The translations under genes were made by a program, and so were the position numbers. Of a stretch of 64,000 nucleotides of DNA, positions 29,405-39,744 are shown piece after piece. The notes beneath the pieces were generated by a model. That model ran no database searches and was not told the DNA's origin. It was given only the letters and a program-made list of their open reading frames with translations. Source of the stretch: Pedobacter puniceum (GTDB lineage: Bacteria > Bacteroidota > Bacteroidia > Sphingobacteriales > Sphingobacteriaceae); assembly GCF_009674685.1 (NCBI RefSeq), contig NZ_WKJI01000001.1:310001-374000 (forward strand), written 5' to 3'. Numbering within the stretch: the stretch's first letter is position 1; each line of letters begins with the position of its first letter.

Positions 29405-31111
29405 TTAATCTAATTTTTTAAGTTCTTCTTTAATAAAAGATGCTAAATCTTTTACATAATTGGCACTAAAATTAAATTCTATACCGGCTGTTTTATATAT
29501 TTCTTTGATAGATTTGGTATATCCCAACTTTAAAGCATCTAAATAATTGTTTAAGCCTTTTTCTGGGTTTTCTTTATAATTCTTCCAAACAGCTATGGCG
29601 CCTAATTGAGCAATAGCATACTCTATATAATAAAAAGGAACTTCAAATATGTGTAGTTGCTTTTGCCAAAGATTTTCTAATGCTTCGTTATGTTCTGTCC
29701 AATCCACAAAGTTGGCTCCAAATCTGGTAAATATTTCTTTCCAGGCTTGGGTACGTTCTTGCGTAGTATGTTCTGGGTTGGTGTAAATCCAGTGTTGGAA
29801 AGCATCAACTACGGCAACCCAAGGAAGTGTTTTTAAAACATCTTTTAGCTGATATTTCTTCGCTCTTTTTAATTCTTCTGGGTCTGAGAAAAACTCATCC
29901 CAATGGTCCATAGAGATTAATTCCATAGACATAGAAGCTAGTTCTGCTACTTCAGAAGGGCAGTGTTTAAAATCGTTCAACTCTAAATCTGCAGTAACAA
30001 AGGTATGTATGGCATGCCCGCCTTCATGTACCATGGTTGTTAAATCTCTAAAAGAACCAGCAGAGTTCATGAAAATGAACGGAGCGCCAGTTTCTGCTAA
30101 AGGATAGTTATAACCACCTGGGGCCTTACCTTTTCTGCTCTCTACATCAAAAAAGCCATTGGCTTTCATGATGGCAAGTTTTTCGCCTAAGACAGGGTTT
30201 AATTTGTTAAAGCATTGGATAGATTTATCAATCAATTCTTGGCCGTTTTCAAAAGGTTTTAAAGCGGGTTTACCCGATGTATCAACCTCTGTATCCCAAG
30301 GTTTTAAGTTAGATAATTGAAGTGCTTTTTTTCTTTCTACTGCTTGGTCTGCTAAAATAGGTACAATCTCTTTTTCTATAGCATCATGAAAATTAAAGCA
30401 ATCTTGTGCATTGTAATCAAACCTGCCTAAAGATTCAAACATGTAATCTCTAAAGTTATCAAAACCTGCATTTAAAGCTACTTGATGACGTAAAGCTTTT
30501 AGTTTGTTAAAAAGCTCGTCTAATTTGTCTTTATCTTCTAAACGACGCTTTGTAATACTTTCCCAAGCCTCTTTTCTTGTTTGTCTGTTTAAATCTTTCA
30601 AGAAATTTGAAGCTTGCTCTAACGTATATTCTTGTCCGTTTAAGGTTACAGACATGCTACCGGTTATAGCCTGATACTTTTGCTGTTCTACTTGTAGCTC
30701 TGTTTGTAAAGGGATGTTTTCTTCCCTAAAAAGGGCTAAAGCTTTCTTAACTCCTCTTAAGTAAATGAAATATTTATCTTGATTTAATTGATTTAAAAAA
30801 GGAGAAGCAACCAATTTTTCATTTAACTGATTACTCAATGGAGCTATTTGCGGCTCAATTTCAGTAGCAAAATATTGGAAACTTTTAACTAAATCTTCAT
30901 TGGAGGTATCACAAGTCATTTTTATATATCGCCAAGCAAAATCTTCTTCTAAAGCGGCTTCAAGTTCGCTTCTGTTTTTTAGCCATGTTTCTAGTTCATC
31001 TGAAGATTTTATTTCTCTTTGCAACAATTCCTGAAAAATAGGTTCTAAATTATCCCATTTAATTTCAAGATTTTCAGGAAGATAAGTTCTTTTTTTCTTT
31101 TCTATAATCAT
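29405..31111 (-). CDS. pepF: M3 family oligoendopeptidase
   Basis: DLTTMVHEGGHAIHTF (HExxH-type HEGGH) and M3 fold. Confidence 0.92.
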   Translation of the reverse strand: MIIEKKKRTYLPENLEIKWDNLEPIFQELLQREIKSSDELETWLKNRSELEAALEEDFAWRYIKMTCDTSNEDLVKSFQYFATEIEPQIAPLSNQLNEKLVASPFLNQLNQDKYFIYLRGVKKALALFREENIPLQTELQVEQQKYQAITGSMSVTLNGQEYTLEQASNFLKDLNRQTRKEAWESITKRRLEDKDKLDELFNKLKALRHQVALNAGFDNFRDYMFESLGRFDYNAQDCFNFHDAIEKEIVPILADQAVERKKALQLSNLKPWDTEVDTSGKPALKPFENGQELIDKSIQCFNKLNPVLGEKLAIMKANGFFDVESRKGKAPGGYNYPLAETGAPFIFMNSAGSFRDLTTMVHEGGHAIHTFVTADLELNDFKHCPSEVAELASMSMELISMDHWDEFFSDPEELKRAKKYQLKDVLKTLPWVAVVDAFQHWIYTNPEHTTQERTQAWKEIFTRFGANFVDWTEHNEALENLWQKQLHIFEVPFYYIEYAIAQLGAIAVWKNYKENPEKGLNNYLDALKLGYTKSIKEIYKTAGIEFNFSANYVKDLASFIKEELKKLD

Positions 31112-31971
31112 AACGAACGGTAGTAAATATCAAATAAAAAGCAAATTGCAAAAGCAACAGATGCAATGCCATTGGTAGTCATAAAAGCAAAATTTACTCG
31201 GCTTAAATCATTTGGTTTAACCAATTGGTGTTGGTAAACAAGCATACTAATGAAGATGACTAAACCTAAATAATATGGCCAAGAAAAGTTATCGGCAGCA
31301 ATGAAAATTGGTGCTATTACAAATAAGGCAGATAAAATGTGTAAAATATTACTTATCCATAAAGCTTTACTTCTGCCAAAATAAGAGGGTATAGAGTGTA
31401 ATTTTTCACCACGGTCAAACTCTTCATCTTGTAAAGCATAAATAATATCAAAACCACTTACCCAGCATAACACGGCTAAAGAAAAAAGTATCGGCAAAAG
31501 AGCAAATTCTCCGGTTACAACCAAATAAGCGCCAATTGGCGCTAATGATAAGCCTAAACCTAACACCAAATGGCATAGAGCGGTAAATCTCTTAGTAGCG
31601 CTATAACCTAAAATAACTAGTAAGGCTATCGGCGAAAGCCAAAAACAAAGCCTGTTAATGAACCATGTTGTAGCTATAAAAAGTAAGCAGTTAACTACAG
31701 TAAATAGGAGTGCATTGGTAGCTGATATTCTTCCGGAAGGTATGTCACGCACTTTTGTTCTTGGGTTTTTAGCGTCAATATCTCTGTCTAAATATCTGTT
31801 AAACGCCATGGCAGCATTTCTGGCAAATACCATACATAATACCATTAAAAGCAATTTAAACCACGAAAAAGAATGATTTGTAGTGTTTACAGCCAAAAAA
31901 AAACCAATAAAAGCAAATGGCATTGCAAAAATGGTGTGCGAAAAGGTTACTAATGATAAATATTTTTTCAT
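31108..31971 (-). CDS. UbiA family prenyltransferase (4-hydroxybenzoate/menaquinone type)
   Basis: AFNRYLDRDIDAKNPRT; DIIYALQDEEFDRGEKLHSIP. 4 nt overlap with pepF. Confidence 0.88.
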   Translation of the reverse strand: MKKYLSLVTFSHTIFAMPFAFIGFFLAVNTTNHSFSWFKLLLMVLCMVFARNAAMAFNRYLDRDIDAKNPRTKVRDIPSGRISATNALLFTVVNCLLFIATTWFINRLCFWLSPIALLVILGYSATKRFTALCHLVLGLGLSLAPIGAYLVVTGEFALLPILFSLAVLCWVSGFDIIYALQDEEFDRGEKLHSIPSYFGRSKALWISNILHILSALFVIAPIFIAADNFSWPYYLGLVIFISMLVYQHQLVKPNDLSRVNFAFMTTNGIASVAFAICFLFDIYYRSL

Positions 31972-31974
31972 GCT

Positions 31975-32613
31975 TTATTCCTGTTCTTCTTCCTCTTCAA
32001 AATCAAATTGTGGGGCAATAAAATTTTGATTAACTTCTTGGATAAAGTTTAATACATCATCTTTCCCTAAATGTTTTTCTGATGATGTTAAAATCATTTG
32101 TGGTATTTCTTCAAAATAGGCCAGCAAAGCTTTTTTAAATGCGGCCATATTTTGTTGCGATTTTACACTAGATTGTTTATCAGCTTTAGTGAAAATTAAG
32201 ATAAAAGGAATGCTTCTTTCGCCAAGCCAACAGCAAAATTCAATATCAATTTTCTGAGGTTCAAGTCTGCTATCTATTAAGACAAAAACACATTGTAAAC
32301 TTTCTCTTTTTTCTAAGTAGTTTCTGATGAATTTTGCCCACTCTTGTCGGTTACTTTTAGAACTTTTAGCATAGCCATAGCCAGGTAAATCTACTACGTA
32401 CCAAGTTTTATTAACTAAAAAGTGATTAATTAATTGTGTTTTACCAGGTTTCTGGGATGTTTTTGCTAAACCCTTAGCATTTAAAAGCATATTGATAAGA
32501 GATGATTTACCAACGTTAGAACGGCCAATAAAAGCGTATTCAGGCAATATTGGTGGTGGTAACTTGCTTATTTTGGTATTGCTAACGGTAAACTCTGCCG
32601 ACTTTATAATCAT
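31975..32613 (-). CDS. engB: ribosome biogenesis GTPase YihA/YsxC/EngB
   Basis: FIGRSNVGKSSLINMLLN; VDLPGYGYAKSSK; TKADK. Confidence 0.95.
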   Translation of the reverse strand: MIIKSAEFTVSNTKISKLPPPILPEYAFIGRSNVGKSSLINMLLNAKGLAKTSQKPGKTQLINHFLVNKTWYVVDLPGYGYAKSSKSNRQEWAKFIRNYLEKRESLQCVFVLIDSRLEPQKIDIEFCCWLGERSIPFILIFTKADKQSSVKSQQNMAAFKKALLAYFEEIPQMILTSSEKHLGKDDVLNFIQEVNQNFIAPQFDFEEEEEQE

Positions 32614-32617
32614 CCTG

Positions 32618-32625
32618 CAAAGGTA
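32618..32625 (-). promoter_or_regulatory. Bacteroidota -7 box (TACCTTTG) abutting engB start
   Basis: TACCTTTG-CAGG-ATG on minus strand, 4 nt spacing. Confidence 0.5.
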
Positions 32626-32800
32626 AGGTTTAGTTTTTTAGTTCAATATATACGGCCTATTTATTAGTTTTTTGCTTCTTGAATTTAAGAATTTATCATT
32701 TTAACGAACAAAACAGATGCGTTTAAGGTTTAAATTTGCGAGTATTTAGCGTTGGATTTAAATCATCATTTAAAAAAATCGTAGCTCGTAAAATATATTT

Positions 32801-32808
32801 TATCTTTG
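32801..32808 (+). promoter_or_regulatory. Bacteroidota -7 box (TATCTTTG) upstream of ubiE
   Basis: TATCTTTG-cgcacaata-ATG, 9 nt spacing. Confidence 0.5.
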
Positions 32809-32817
32809 CGCACAATA

Positions 32818-33549
32818 ATGGCAGAAAACGTTACCCCTTATAAAGATCAGCAGGCTACAAAAAAAGAGCAAGTAGCTACCATGTTTAATAATATTTCTAA
32901 GACATATGATTTCTTAAATCATTTTTTGTCTTTAGGTATTGATATTATATGGAGAAAAAAAGCAATAAAAGAGCTTTTGAAAGATAAACCACAACATATT
33001 TTAGATGTTGCTACTGGTACTGGTGATTTTGCTTTTGAGGCTTTAGATATTTTAAAACCTAAAAAAATTATTGGTGTAGATATTTCTCAAGGTATGTTAA
33101 ATATTGCTGATGAGAAAATCATTAAAAGAAATAAAAGTGAAGTCTTTGAAGTAAGACTTGGAGATTCTGAAAAGCTTTTATTTGATGATAATACGTTTGA
33201 TGCAGTAACCGTTGCATATGGCGTAAGAAATTTTGAAAACCTTGAGAAAGGTGTTGCCGATATGTTGCGAGTTTTAAAACCGGGAGGTAAGGCTGTTATT
33301 CTAGAGTTTTCTAAGCCTAAAGCATTTCCCATAAAACAATTATATAATTTTTATTTCCACTATATAACACCAACAATTGGTAAAATTTTTTCTAAAGATG
33401 CTAGTGCTTATAGCTACTTACCAGAATCTGTAGAGGCTTTCCCGGATGGAAGTAGGTTTACAGATTTGATGGAAAAAGTTGGGTATAAAAATACCAAATG
33501 TCGTCCGCTAGCGTTTGGCATTTGTTCTATATACACAGGAGTTAAATGA
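32818..33549 (+). CDS. ubiE: demethylmenaquinone methyltransferase / UbiE family methylase
   Basis: KEQVATMFNNISKTYDFLNHFLSLGIDIIWRKKAIKEL; ILDVATGTGDFAFE. Start trimmed from 32806 to ATG 32818. Confidence 0.94.
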   Translation: MAENVTPYKDQQATKKEQVATMFNNISKTYDFLNHFLSLGIDIIWRKKAIKELLKDKPQHILDVATGTGDFAFEALDILKPKKIIGVDISQGMLNIADEKIIKRNKSEVFEVRLGDSEKLLFDDNTFDAVTVAYGVRNFENLEKGVADMLRVLKPGGKAVILEFSKPKAFPIKQLYNFYFHYITPTIGKIFSKDASAYSYLPESVEAFPDGSRFTDLMEKVGYKNTKCRPLAFGICSIYTGVK

Positions 33550-34310
33550 TAAAAAGTTTATCAGTTCTATTATCGCTTATTTTTCTTGCTATTGGTGTAC
33601 AAGCGCAAGGTAATTGGGGTGGCGGTGTAGATGATGAACCTTTACATTTTGGCTTTACTTTTCAATACATTGGCTCAGAATATAAAATCCAAAAGGGCTT
33701 AAACTGGCGAAACAATTTAGTAGATAGCGAATCATCACCGCCTAAAACAGAACGCTTAAAAAGTATTAGTTCTAGCTTAAATCCGGGTTTTGGAATTGGC
33801 TTGTTAGCCAATTTATATGTTACCAGGCATCTAGATTTAAGATTTACACCAACCTTAGTTTTTGCCGATAGGGTTATAGATTATGAGTTTGAAAGCAGTA
33901 ATTCTTATGAGCAAGAAACAGTAAAATCTCCTGAAGGGTTTACGAGAAGAGCTGTTTCTTCTACCATGGTAGATTTTCCTTTGTTACTAAAATTAAAATC
34001 AGAACGTAAAGGGAATTTTAGGGCTTATCTTATTGGTGGTTTAAAATACGGTTTTGATATTGGTGCAAAAAAGAATACCGATGATGCAGATAATACCTAT
34101 TTCAACAAATTATTAAAAAACCAACAAGGTATTCTTTCTTATGAAGCAGGCTTAGGCTTTGATTTGTATTTCGAGTTTTTTAAGTTATCTCCAGAAATAA
34201 AAATCGCTAATTCTGTAAATAGTGTTTTACGCAGAGGTAACGATCCATATTCTACCCCATTGGACAAACTTTTTCTCAGAAACTTTATTTTTAGTTTATA
34301 TTTCGAGTAA
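33546..34310 (+). CDS. porT: PorT family outer membrane protein (T9SS-associated)
   Basis: Signal peptide, beta-barrel pattern, PorT-like sequence; 4 nt overlap with ubiE. Confidence 0.78.
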   Translation: MIKSLSVLLSLIFLAIGVQAQGNWGGGVDDEPLHFGFTFQYIGSEYKIQKGLNWRNNLVDSESSPPKTERLKSISSSLNPGFGIGLLANLYVTRHLDLRFTPTLVFADRVIDYEFESSNSYEQETVKSPEGFTRRAVSSTMVDFPLLLKLKSERKGNFRAYLIGGLKYGFDIGAKKNTDDADNTYFNKLLKNQQGILSYEAGLGFDLYFEFFKLSPEIKIANSVNSVLRRGNDPYSTPLDKLFLRNFIFSLYFE

Positions 34311-34350
34311 GAGCCATATTTTAAATCATATTTTCGCAAAAAGAATTGCT

Positions 34351-35112
34351 ATGTCTAAAATTGTATTGATAACAGGTGCTACGTCAGGTATTGGTGAAGC
34401 TTGTGCAAAAGCTTTTGCTCAGCTTAACTATAATATCATCATCACCGGAAGAAGAAAGGATAAACTTGAACATTTAAAGCAAAACCTTGAACAAGATTTT
34501 GGAATAGAAGTTATAGCCTTAAATTTCGATGTTAGGGATTGCAAAGCCGTTACCCAACATTTGCATGATTTACCTGAAGCATGGCGAAGCATTGATGTTT
34601 TAATTAATAATGCAGGCTTAAGCCAAGGTCTTGAGCCTATACACCAAGGCAGCTTAACAGATTGGGAAACTATGATTGATACCAATATTAAAGGACTGTT
34701 GTATGTTTCAAAAATAGTTTCTTCTTGGATGGTTAATAGAAAATCGGGCCATATCATAAACCTAGGTTCAATTGCCGGAAAAGAAGTTTATGCCAATGGA
34801 AATGTTTATTGTGCTACCAAACATGCTGTAGATGCACTTAACAAAGCTATGCGAATTGATTTATTACCACATGGTATTAAAGTAAGTGCTATACATCCTG
34901 GTGCTGTAGAAACAGAATTTTCTATGGTAAGATTTCATGGCGATAAAGAAAAAGCAGCCAAGGTTTACGAAGGTTATGAGCCTTTATTGGCATCAGATAT
35001 TGCAGAAACCATAGTTTTTATAGCTACAAGACCTGCGCATGTTAACATAAATGATTTGGTGATTATGCCAACTTCGCAAGCAAGTACTAGTCATCATCTA
35101 AAAAATATTTAA
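34351..35112 (+). CDS. SDR family NAD(P)-dependent oxidoreductase
   Basis: VLITGATSGIGEACAKAFA; INNAGLSQG; YCATKHAVDAL. Start trimmed from 34222. Confidence 0.93.
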   Translation: MSKIVLITGATSGIGEACAKAFAQLNYNIIITGRRKDKLEHLKQNLEQDFGIEVIALNFDVRDCKAVTQHLHDLPEAWRSIDVLINNAGLSQGLEPIHQGSLTDWETMIDTNIKGLLYVSKIVSSWMVNRKSGHIINLGSIAGKEVYANGNVYCATKHAVDALNKAMRIDLLPHGIKVSAIHPGAVETEFSMVRFHGDKEKAAKVYEGYEPLLASDIAETIVFIATRPAHVNINDLVIMPTSQASTSHHLKNI

Positions 35113-35160
35113 TTTAGCTTATTAATTTCAGGAAAAGAGGTTTTAATCCTAATTATCATT

Positions 35161-35610
35161 ATGTCTTTAGAAACTACTATCAATCAAGATATTAAAGCTG
35201 CTATGTTGGCTAAAAACGAAGCTCAATTAAGAGCTTTAAGAGCCATAAAATCGGCTCTATTATTAGCAAAAACAGAAAAAGGTGCTTCAACAGAAATAAC
35301 AGAAGAAGCAGAAATTAAGGTTCTTCAAAAGTTAGTTAAACAAAGAAAAGAATCGGCAGATTTTTATAAAAGTCAGAATAGAGAAGATTTATACCAGATA
35401 GAAGCAGAAGAAATTGAAGTAATAGAGCATTACTTGCCCAAACAACTTTCTACAGAAGAATTAAATGCTTATTTGAAACAATTAATAGCTAAATTAAATG
35501 TAACTTCTGTTAAAGAAATGGGTAAAATAATGGGTGTTGCTAGTAAAGAGCTTTCTGGTAAAGCAGATGGAAAAGCCATATCAGAAAGTATAAAAAGCTT
35601 ATTATCTTAA
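35161..35610 (+). CDS. GatB/YqeY domain-containing protein
   Basis: YqeY pattern: LRALRAIKSALLLAKTEKG..MGKIMGVASKELSGKADGKAIS. Confidence 0.92.
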   Translation: MSLETTINQDIKAAMLAKNEAQLRALRAIKSALLLAKTEKGASTEITEEAEIKVLQKLVKQRKESADFYKSQNREDLYQIEAEEIEVIEHYLPKQLSTEELNAYLKQLIAKLNVTSVKEMGKIMGVASKELSGKADGKAISESIKSLLS

Positions 35611-35744
35611 AAATTTATTGAAATAGTTCTTTAACAAACCGCTTAAAAGATTAATTTTATAAACATTTAATAAGGTTTTGTACCCAAATTCAAAACAGAC
35701 TATTAATTTAGCAATTGATACACATTATCGAGATATAATTTTTT

Positions 35745-36509
35745 ATGGAGTTTACAATTAAAGAGGAAAACGGTTTCAAGTACATAGAAGAAGGAGAAGG
35801 TGAGGTTTTATTGTTACTCCATGGTTTAATGGGTGCCTTAAGTAATTGGGAGGAAGTTATACTTGAATTTAAAGATCGTTATAGGGTAGTTATTCCTATG
35901 CTGCCTATTTATGATTTACCTCTGTTAACTACCGGCGTTAAAAGTCTGGCCAAGTTTGTACATAAATTTGTGAAATTTAAGAAATTTCAAAACGTTATTG
36001 TTTTAGGAAATTCATTAGGAGGCCATGTTGGTTTAGTTTTTGTTACATCTCATCCAGAATTTGTTAAAGCATTGGTTTTAACTGGGAGTTCTGGTTTGTA
36101 TGAAAACTCTTTTGGAGGTTCTTTTCCTAAAAGAGAGAATTACGATTTTATAAAGGAAAAAGTAGAATTTACTTTTTATGACCCAGCTACAGCTACCAAA
36201 GAATTGGTTGATGAAGTTTTTGAAACCGTAAATGATAGAAATAAAGTTATCAGGATTTTAGCTATGGCTAAATCAGCAATTAGACATAATATGTCTAAAG
36301 ACTTGCATAAGATAAAATTGCCTGTGGCTTTAATTTGGGGTAGAAATGATAGAATTACACCACCAGAAGTAGCAGATGAGTTCCATAATTTACTGCCAAA
36401 TTCTGAGTTATATTGGATAGATAAATGCGGCCATGCACCTATGATGGAACAGCCAGCAGAGTTTAACCAAATTTTAAATAAAGTTTTAGAAAAGATAGAT
36501 AATCAATGA
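35745..36509 (+). CDS. alpha/beta hydrolase
   Basis: LLLLHGLMGALSNW; VLGNSLGGHVGL; WIDKCGHAPMMEQP. Confidence 0.92.
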   Translation: MEFTIKEENGFKYIEEGEGEVLLLLHGLMGALSNWEEVILEFKDRYRVVIPMLPIYDLPLLTTGVKSLAKFVHKFVKFKKFQNVIVLGNSLGGHVGLVFVTSHPEFVKALVLTGSSGLYENSFGGSFPKRENYDFIKEKVEFTFYDPATATKELVDEVFETVNDRNKVIRILAMAKSAIRHNMSKDLHKIKLPVALIWGRNDRITPPEVADEFHNLLPNSELYWIDKCGHAPMMEQPAEFNQILNKVLEKIDNQ

Positions 36510-37171
36510 TTGCAGCGCAACTCATATCAGATGCGATACCACCCATCAAAACCTCTGATACTATTCAGAAAGTTGAGGATCGCATGGCTGAGTTTAGGCT
36601 AAATCATTTGCCCATCGTAAATGAAACTCAATTTTTGGGTTTAATTTCAGATGAAGATATCATTGAAATTCCTGATTACGATACCACAGTAGGAAACATA
36701 AACTTATCTTTAATAAATCCATTTGTTTATGAAGATCAACACATTTACGAAGTTATCAGACTGTTTTACGAGCAAAAATTAACAGCAGTACCAGTTCTTG
36801 ATAGTAGTATGAATTATCTGGGTTTAATTTCTATCAATACTTTAACAGAATATTTTGCTAAGATTACTTCAGTAGCAGAGCCTGGCGGGATTATCATATT
36901 AGAAATTAGCAACCGTAACAATTCTTTATCTCATATAGCACAAATTGTAGAGTCTAATAATGTACAAATTTTAAGCTCTTATGTAGATACGGTGGTTAAC
37001 TCTACCAAACTAGAAATTACCATAAAAGTTAATAAAACAGATATCAGCCAAATAATTGCTTCTTTTTTAAGATACGATTATACAGTTAAAGCTACTTTTA
37101 ATCATTTACAACGCGATAATGATTCTAAAGATCGTTTTGATTCTTTGATGAATTATTTGAGCTTTGATTAA
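36506..37171 (+). CDS. CBS domain-containing protein
   Basis: Two CBS motifs (LPIVNETQFLGLISDEDI, VPVLDSSMNYLGLIS) and ACT-like C-terminus. Confidence 0.88.
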   Translation: MIAAQLISDAIPPIKTSDTIQKVEDRMAEFRLNHLPIVNETQFLGLISDEDIIEIPDYDTTVGNINLSLINPFVYEDQHIYEVIRLFYEQKLTAVPVLDSSMNYLGLISINTLTEYFAKITSVAEPGGIIILEISNRNNSLSHIAQIVESNNVQILSSYVDTVVNSTKLEITIKVNKTDISQIIASFLRYDYTVKATFNHLQRDNDSKDRFDSLMNYLSFD

Positions 37172-37222
37172 GATTAGCCAATTAAAAAATTAATCCTCAT
37201 TCATTGATATAAAATAAAAGTA

Positions 37223-38104
37223 ATGATCATTGGAATTTACGGCAGACAATTTAATAACTCGGTTTTACCCTACGTACAACAAGTTTTTGATTGTTTGGTA
37301 GAGCATGAGGTAGAAGTTTTAGTCTATCAGGATTTTTTTGAATTTGTAAAGGATAAATTATTTCTCCCTAAACAGTTTGGTACGTTTAAAACTCATTTAG
37401 ACATCAAAAATAAAGTTGATGTGATGATAAGCCTTGGCGGTGACGGAACCATGCTTGATACCGTAACTTTTGTTAGAGATTCTGGTATCCCAATGGTTGG
37501 TATCAACTTTGGTAGGTTGGGTTTTCTTGCAAGTGTAAGTAAAGAAGGTATTAAAACAGCTATAGAAGGCCTCATCAATCATAAATTTACTTTGGATGTA
37601 AGACGATTACTAAAAGTAGAATCAAATCAAAACCTTTTTCAAGATCTTAATTTTGCACTTAACGATTTAACTATACATAAGAGAGATAACTCTGCCATGA
37701 TGCTTGTTCATTGTTATTTGGATGGCGAATTTTTAAACTCTTATTGGGCTGATGGTTTAATTGTTGCAACCCCAACAGGTTCCACCGCTTACTCTTTAAG
37801 TTGTGGTGGTCCTATTGTATTCCCGAGGTCAGGTAATATGGTGATAACGCCAATTTCTCCTCATAATCTTAATGTAAGGCCTGTTGTTTTGTCTGATGCT
37901 CATACTCTTACTTTTGAAATAGAAGGTAGAAGCTCTAAGTACCTCGTAACCTGCGATTCTAGAACAGAAATTGTAGACACATCTATAACTTTAAGTGTTA
38001 AAAGAGCAGATTTTGACATCAACCTAGTAAGGTTAAACAATGAAACCTATTTATCTACGTTAAGAAACAAATTACTTTGGGGTATAGATACCAGAAATTA
38101 CTAA
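37223..38104 (+). CDS. nadK: NAD kinase
   Basis: ISLGGDGTMLDTV; GINFGRLGFLA; ATPTGSTAYSLSCGGPIV. Confidence 0.95.
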   Translation: MIIGIYGRQFNNSVLPYVQQVFDCLVEHEVEVLVYQDFFEFVKDKLFLPKQFGTFKTHLDIKNKVDVMISLGGDGTMLDTVTFVRDSGIPMVGINFGRLGFLASVSKEGIKTAIEGLINHKFTLDVRRLLKVESNQNLFQDLNFALNDLTIHKRDNSAMMLVHCYLDGEFLNSYWADGLIVATPTGSTAYSLSCGGPIVFPRSGNMVITPISPHNLNVRPVVLSDAHTLTFEIEGRSSKYLVTCDSRTEIVDTSITLSVKRADFDINLVRLNNETYLSTLRNKLLWGIDTRNY

Positions 38105-38112
38105 ATCTTTAA

Positions 38113-38919
38113 ATGATTAAACCTCTCAAGCTCCTTTTATTACTTTGTTTTTTAGGGCCTTACCAAGTTTTTCCCCAAACTTGGGAGTTGGGTATTAGTG
38201 CAGGAGGTATGGCTTATCAAGGAGATTTAAATCAACATAAGTTTTATAAGTTTAACAATTTAGCTTTAGGAGGTTCTGTTAAAAGAAATTTCGACGGTTT
38301 TTGGTCTTTAAAATTATCTGTGCTTAACGGAAAAGTGAGTGCTAATGATGCAGATTCTGATTTTGCACAAGACCGAGAGAGAAATCTTAACTTTTACTCA
38401 ACTATAACAGAGGGAAGTTTATTAGTTGAGTTTAACTTTTTTGATTACGGTTTAAACTTTGGTCAGTCTAGAATTACTCCTTTTATATTTACCGGTTTAT
38501 CTGTTTTTGGTTTTAACCCCAAAACAGATTTTAGAGGAGAAACTTACGAGTTAAGATTGTTTAATACAGAAGGGCAAACTTCTGGCGAAGCCTATAAAAC
38601 AATTTCAACATCTATACCTTTAGGTGCCGGGGTAAAATATAGAATTAACGAAAAACTCAATATAGCGGCAGAATTTGGATTTAGAAAAGCCAATACAGAT
38701 TATTTAGATGATGTAAGCCAGAGATACCCAAATATAGCCTATGGAGGTACTAGAGCTGCACTTGCAGACCGTTCTTTAGGGCAAAATAAATTAGGTAATC
38801 CGGCTACACCAGATGCAAAAGGCATACAAAGAGGTGATTTTAGAAAAAAGGATACCTACCTATTTGCGGGTATTACCTTATCTTATACCTTTGTGCGTCA
38901 AAATTGTCCGTTATTTTAG
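38113..38919 (+). CDS. porG: DUF6089/PorG-like outer membrane protein
   Basis: Outer membrane barrel with signal peptide; sits directly upstream of uppS-bamA-ompH-ompH, an order I recall for porG in Porphyromonas. Confidence 0.72.
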   Translation: MIKPLKLLLLLCFLGPYQVFPQTWELGISAGGMAYQGDLNQHKFYKFNNLALGGSVKRNFDGFWSLKLSVLNGKVSANDADSDFAQDRERNLNFYSTITEGSLLVEFNFFDYGLNFGQSRITPFIFTGLSVFGFNPKTDFRGETYELRLFNTEGQTSGEAYKTISTSIPLGAGVKYRINEKLNIAAEFGFRKANTDYLDDVSQRYPNIAYGGTRAALADRSLGQNKLGNPATPDAKGIQRGDFRKKDTYLFAGITLSYTFVRQNCPLF

Positions 38920-38942
38920 TTAAAAATATCTTACATAAATAG

Positions 38943-39683
38943 ATGAGTTTCAGGGATCAAATTAACGTTTCAAAATTACCAGAACATGTAGCCATTATAA
39001 TGGATGGCAATGGAAGATGGGCTAAGGAGCAAGGGAAATTACGAGTATTTGGTCATAAAAATGGTGTTTTAGCCGTTAGAGATACAGTAGAAGGAGCTGC
39101 AGAATTAGGTGTTAAAAACCTAACCTTATATGCTTTTTCTACAGAGAACTGGAATAGACCAAAATTGGAAGTTACGGCTTTAATGGAGCTTTTGGTAAGT
39201 ACCATCAGTAAAGAAACTAAAACCTTAATGGAGAATAATGTAAGATTAAATGCTATTGGGAATTTAGAAGCATTACCATCAAGATGTTATAAAGAGCTAA
39301 AAGAAGCAATGGCAAAAACGGCAGGTAATACACGTTTGACCTTAACTTTAGCGTTATCTTATAGCTCAAGATGGGAAATTACAGAAGCATCAAAAAAAAT
39401 TGCTGCTGATGTTGCTGCTGGTAAAATAAAAGAAGATGATATTACTGAAACTTTGTTTTCATCTTATCTTTCTACACATAATTTACCAGACCCAGAATTA
39501 ATGATAAGAACCAGTGGAGAATATAGAATTAGTAATTATTTACTTTGGCAATTAGCTTACGCCGAATTATATTTTACTAATAAGCTTTGGCCAGATTTCA
39601 GGAGAGAAGACCTGTTTGAAGCCATATTAGATTATCAACAAAGAGAAAGAAGGTTCGGTTTAACAAGCGAACAAATTAGCTAA
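38943..39683 (+). CDS. uppS: isoprenyl transferase (undecaprenyl diphosphate synthase)
   Basis: HVAIIMDGNGRWAKEQGKLRVFGHKNG; ELMIRTSGEYRISNYLLWQLAYAELYF. Confidence 0.95.
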   Translation: MSFRDQINVSKLPEHVAIIMDGNGRWAKEQGKLRVFGHKNGVLAVRDTVEGAAELGVKNLTLYAFSTENWNRPKLEVTALMELLVSTISKETKTLMENNVRLNAIGNLEALPSRCYKELKEAMAKTAGNTRLTLTLALSYSSRWEITEASKKIAADVAAGKIKEDDITETLFSSYLSTHNLPDPELMIRTSGEYRISNYLLWQLAYAELYFTNKLWPDFRREDLFEAILDYQQRERRFGLTSEQIS

Positions 39684-39744
39684 ATTTTACTTTTAACAAA
39701 TTTTAACAAAGAATAAAGTTAATTTAGCCACGATACGTAAATAA

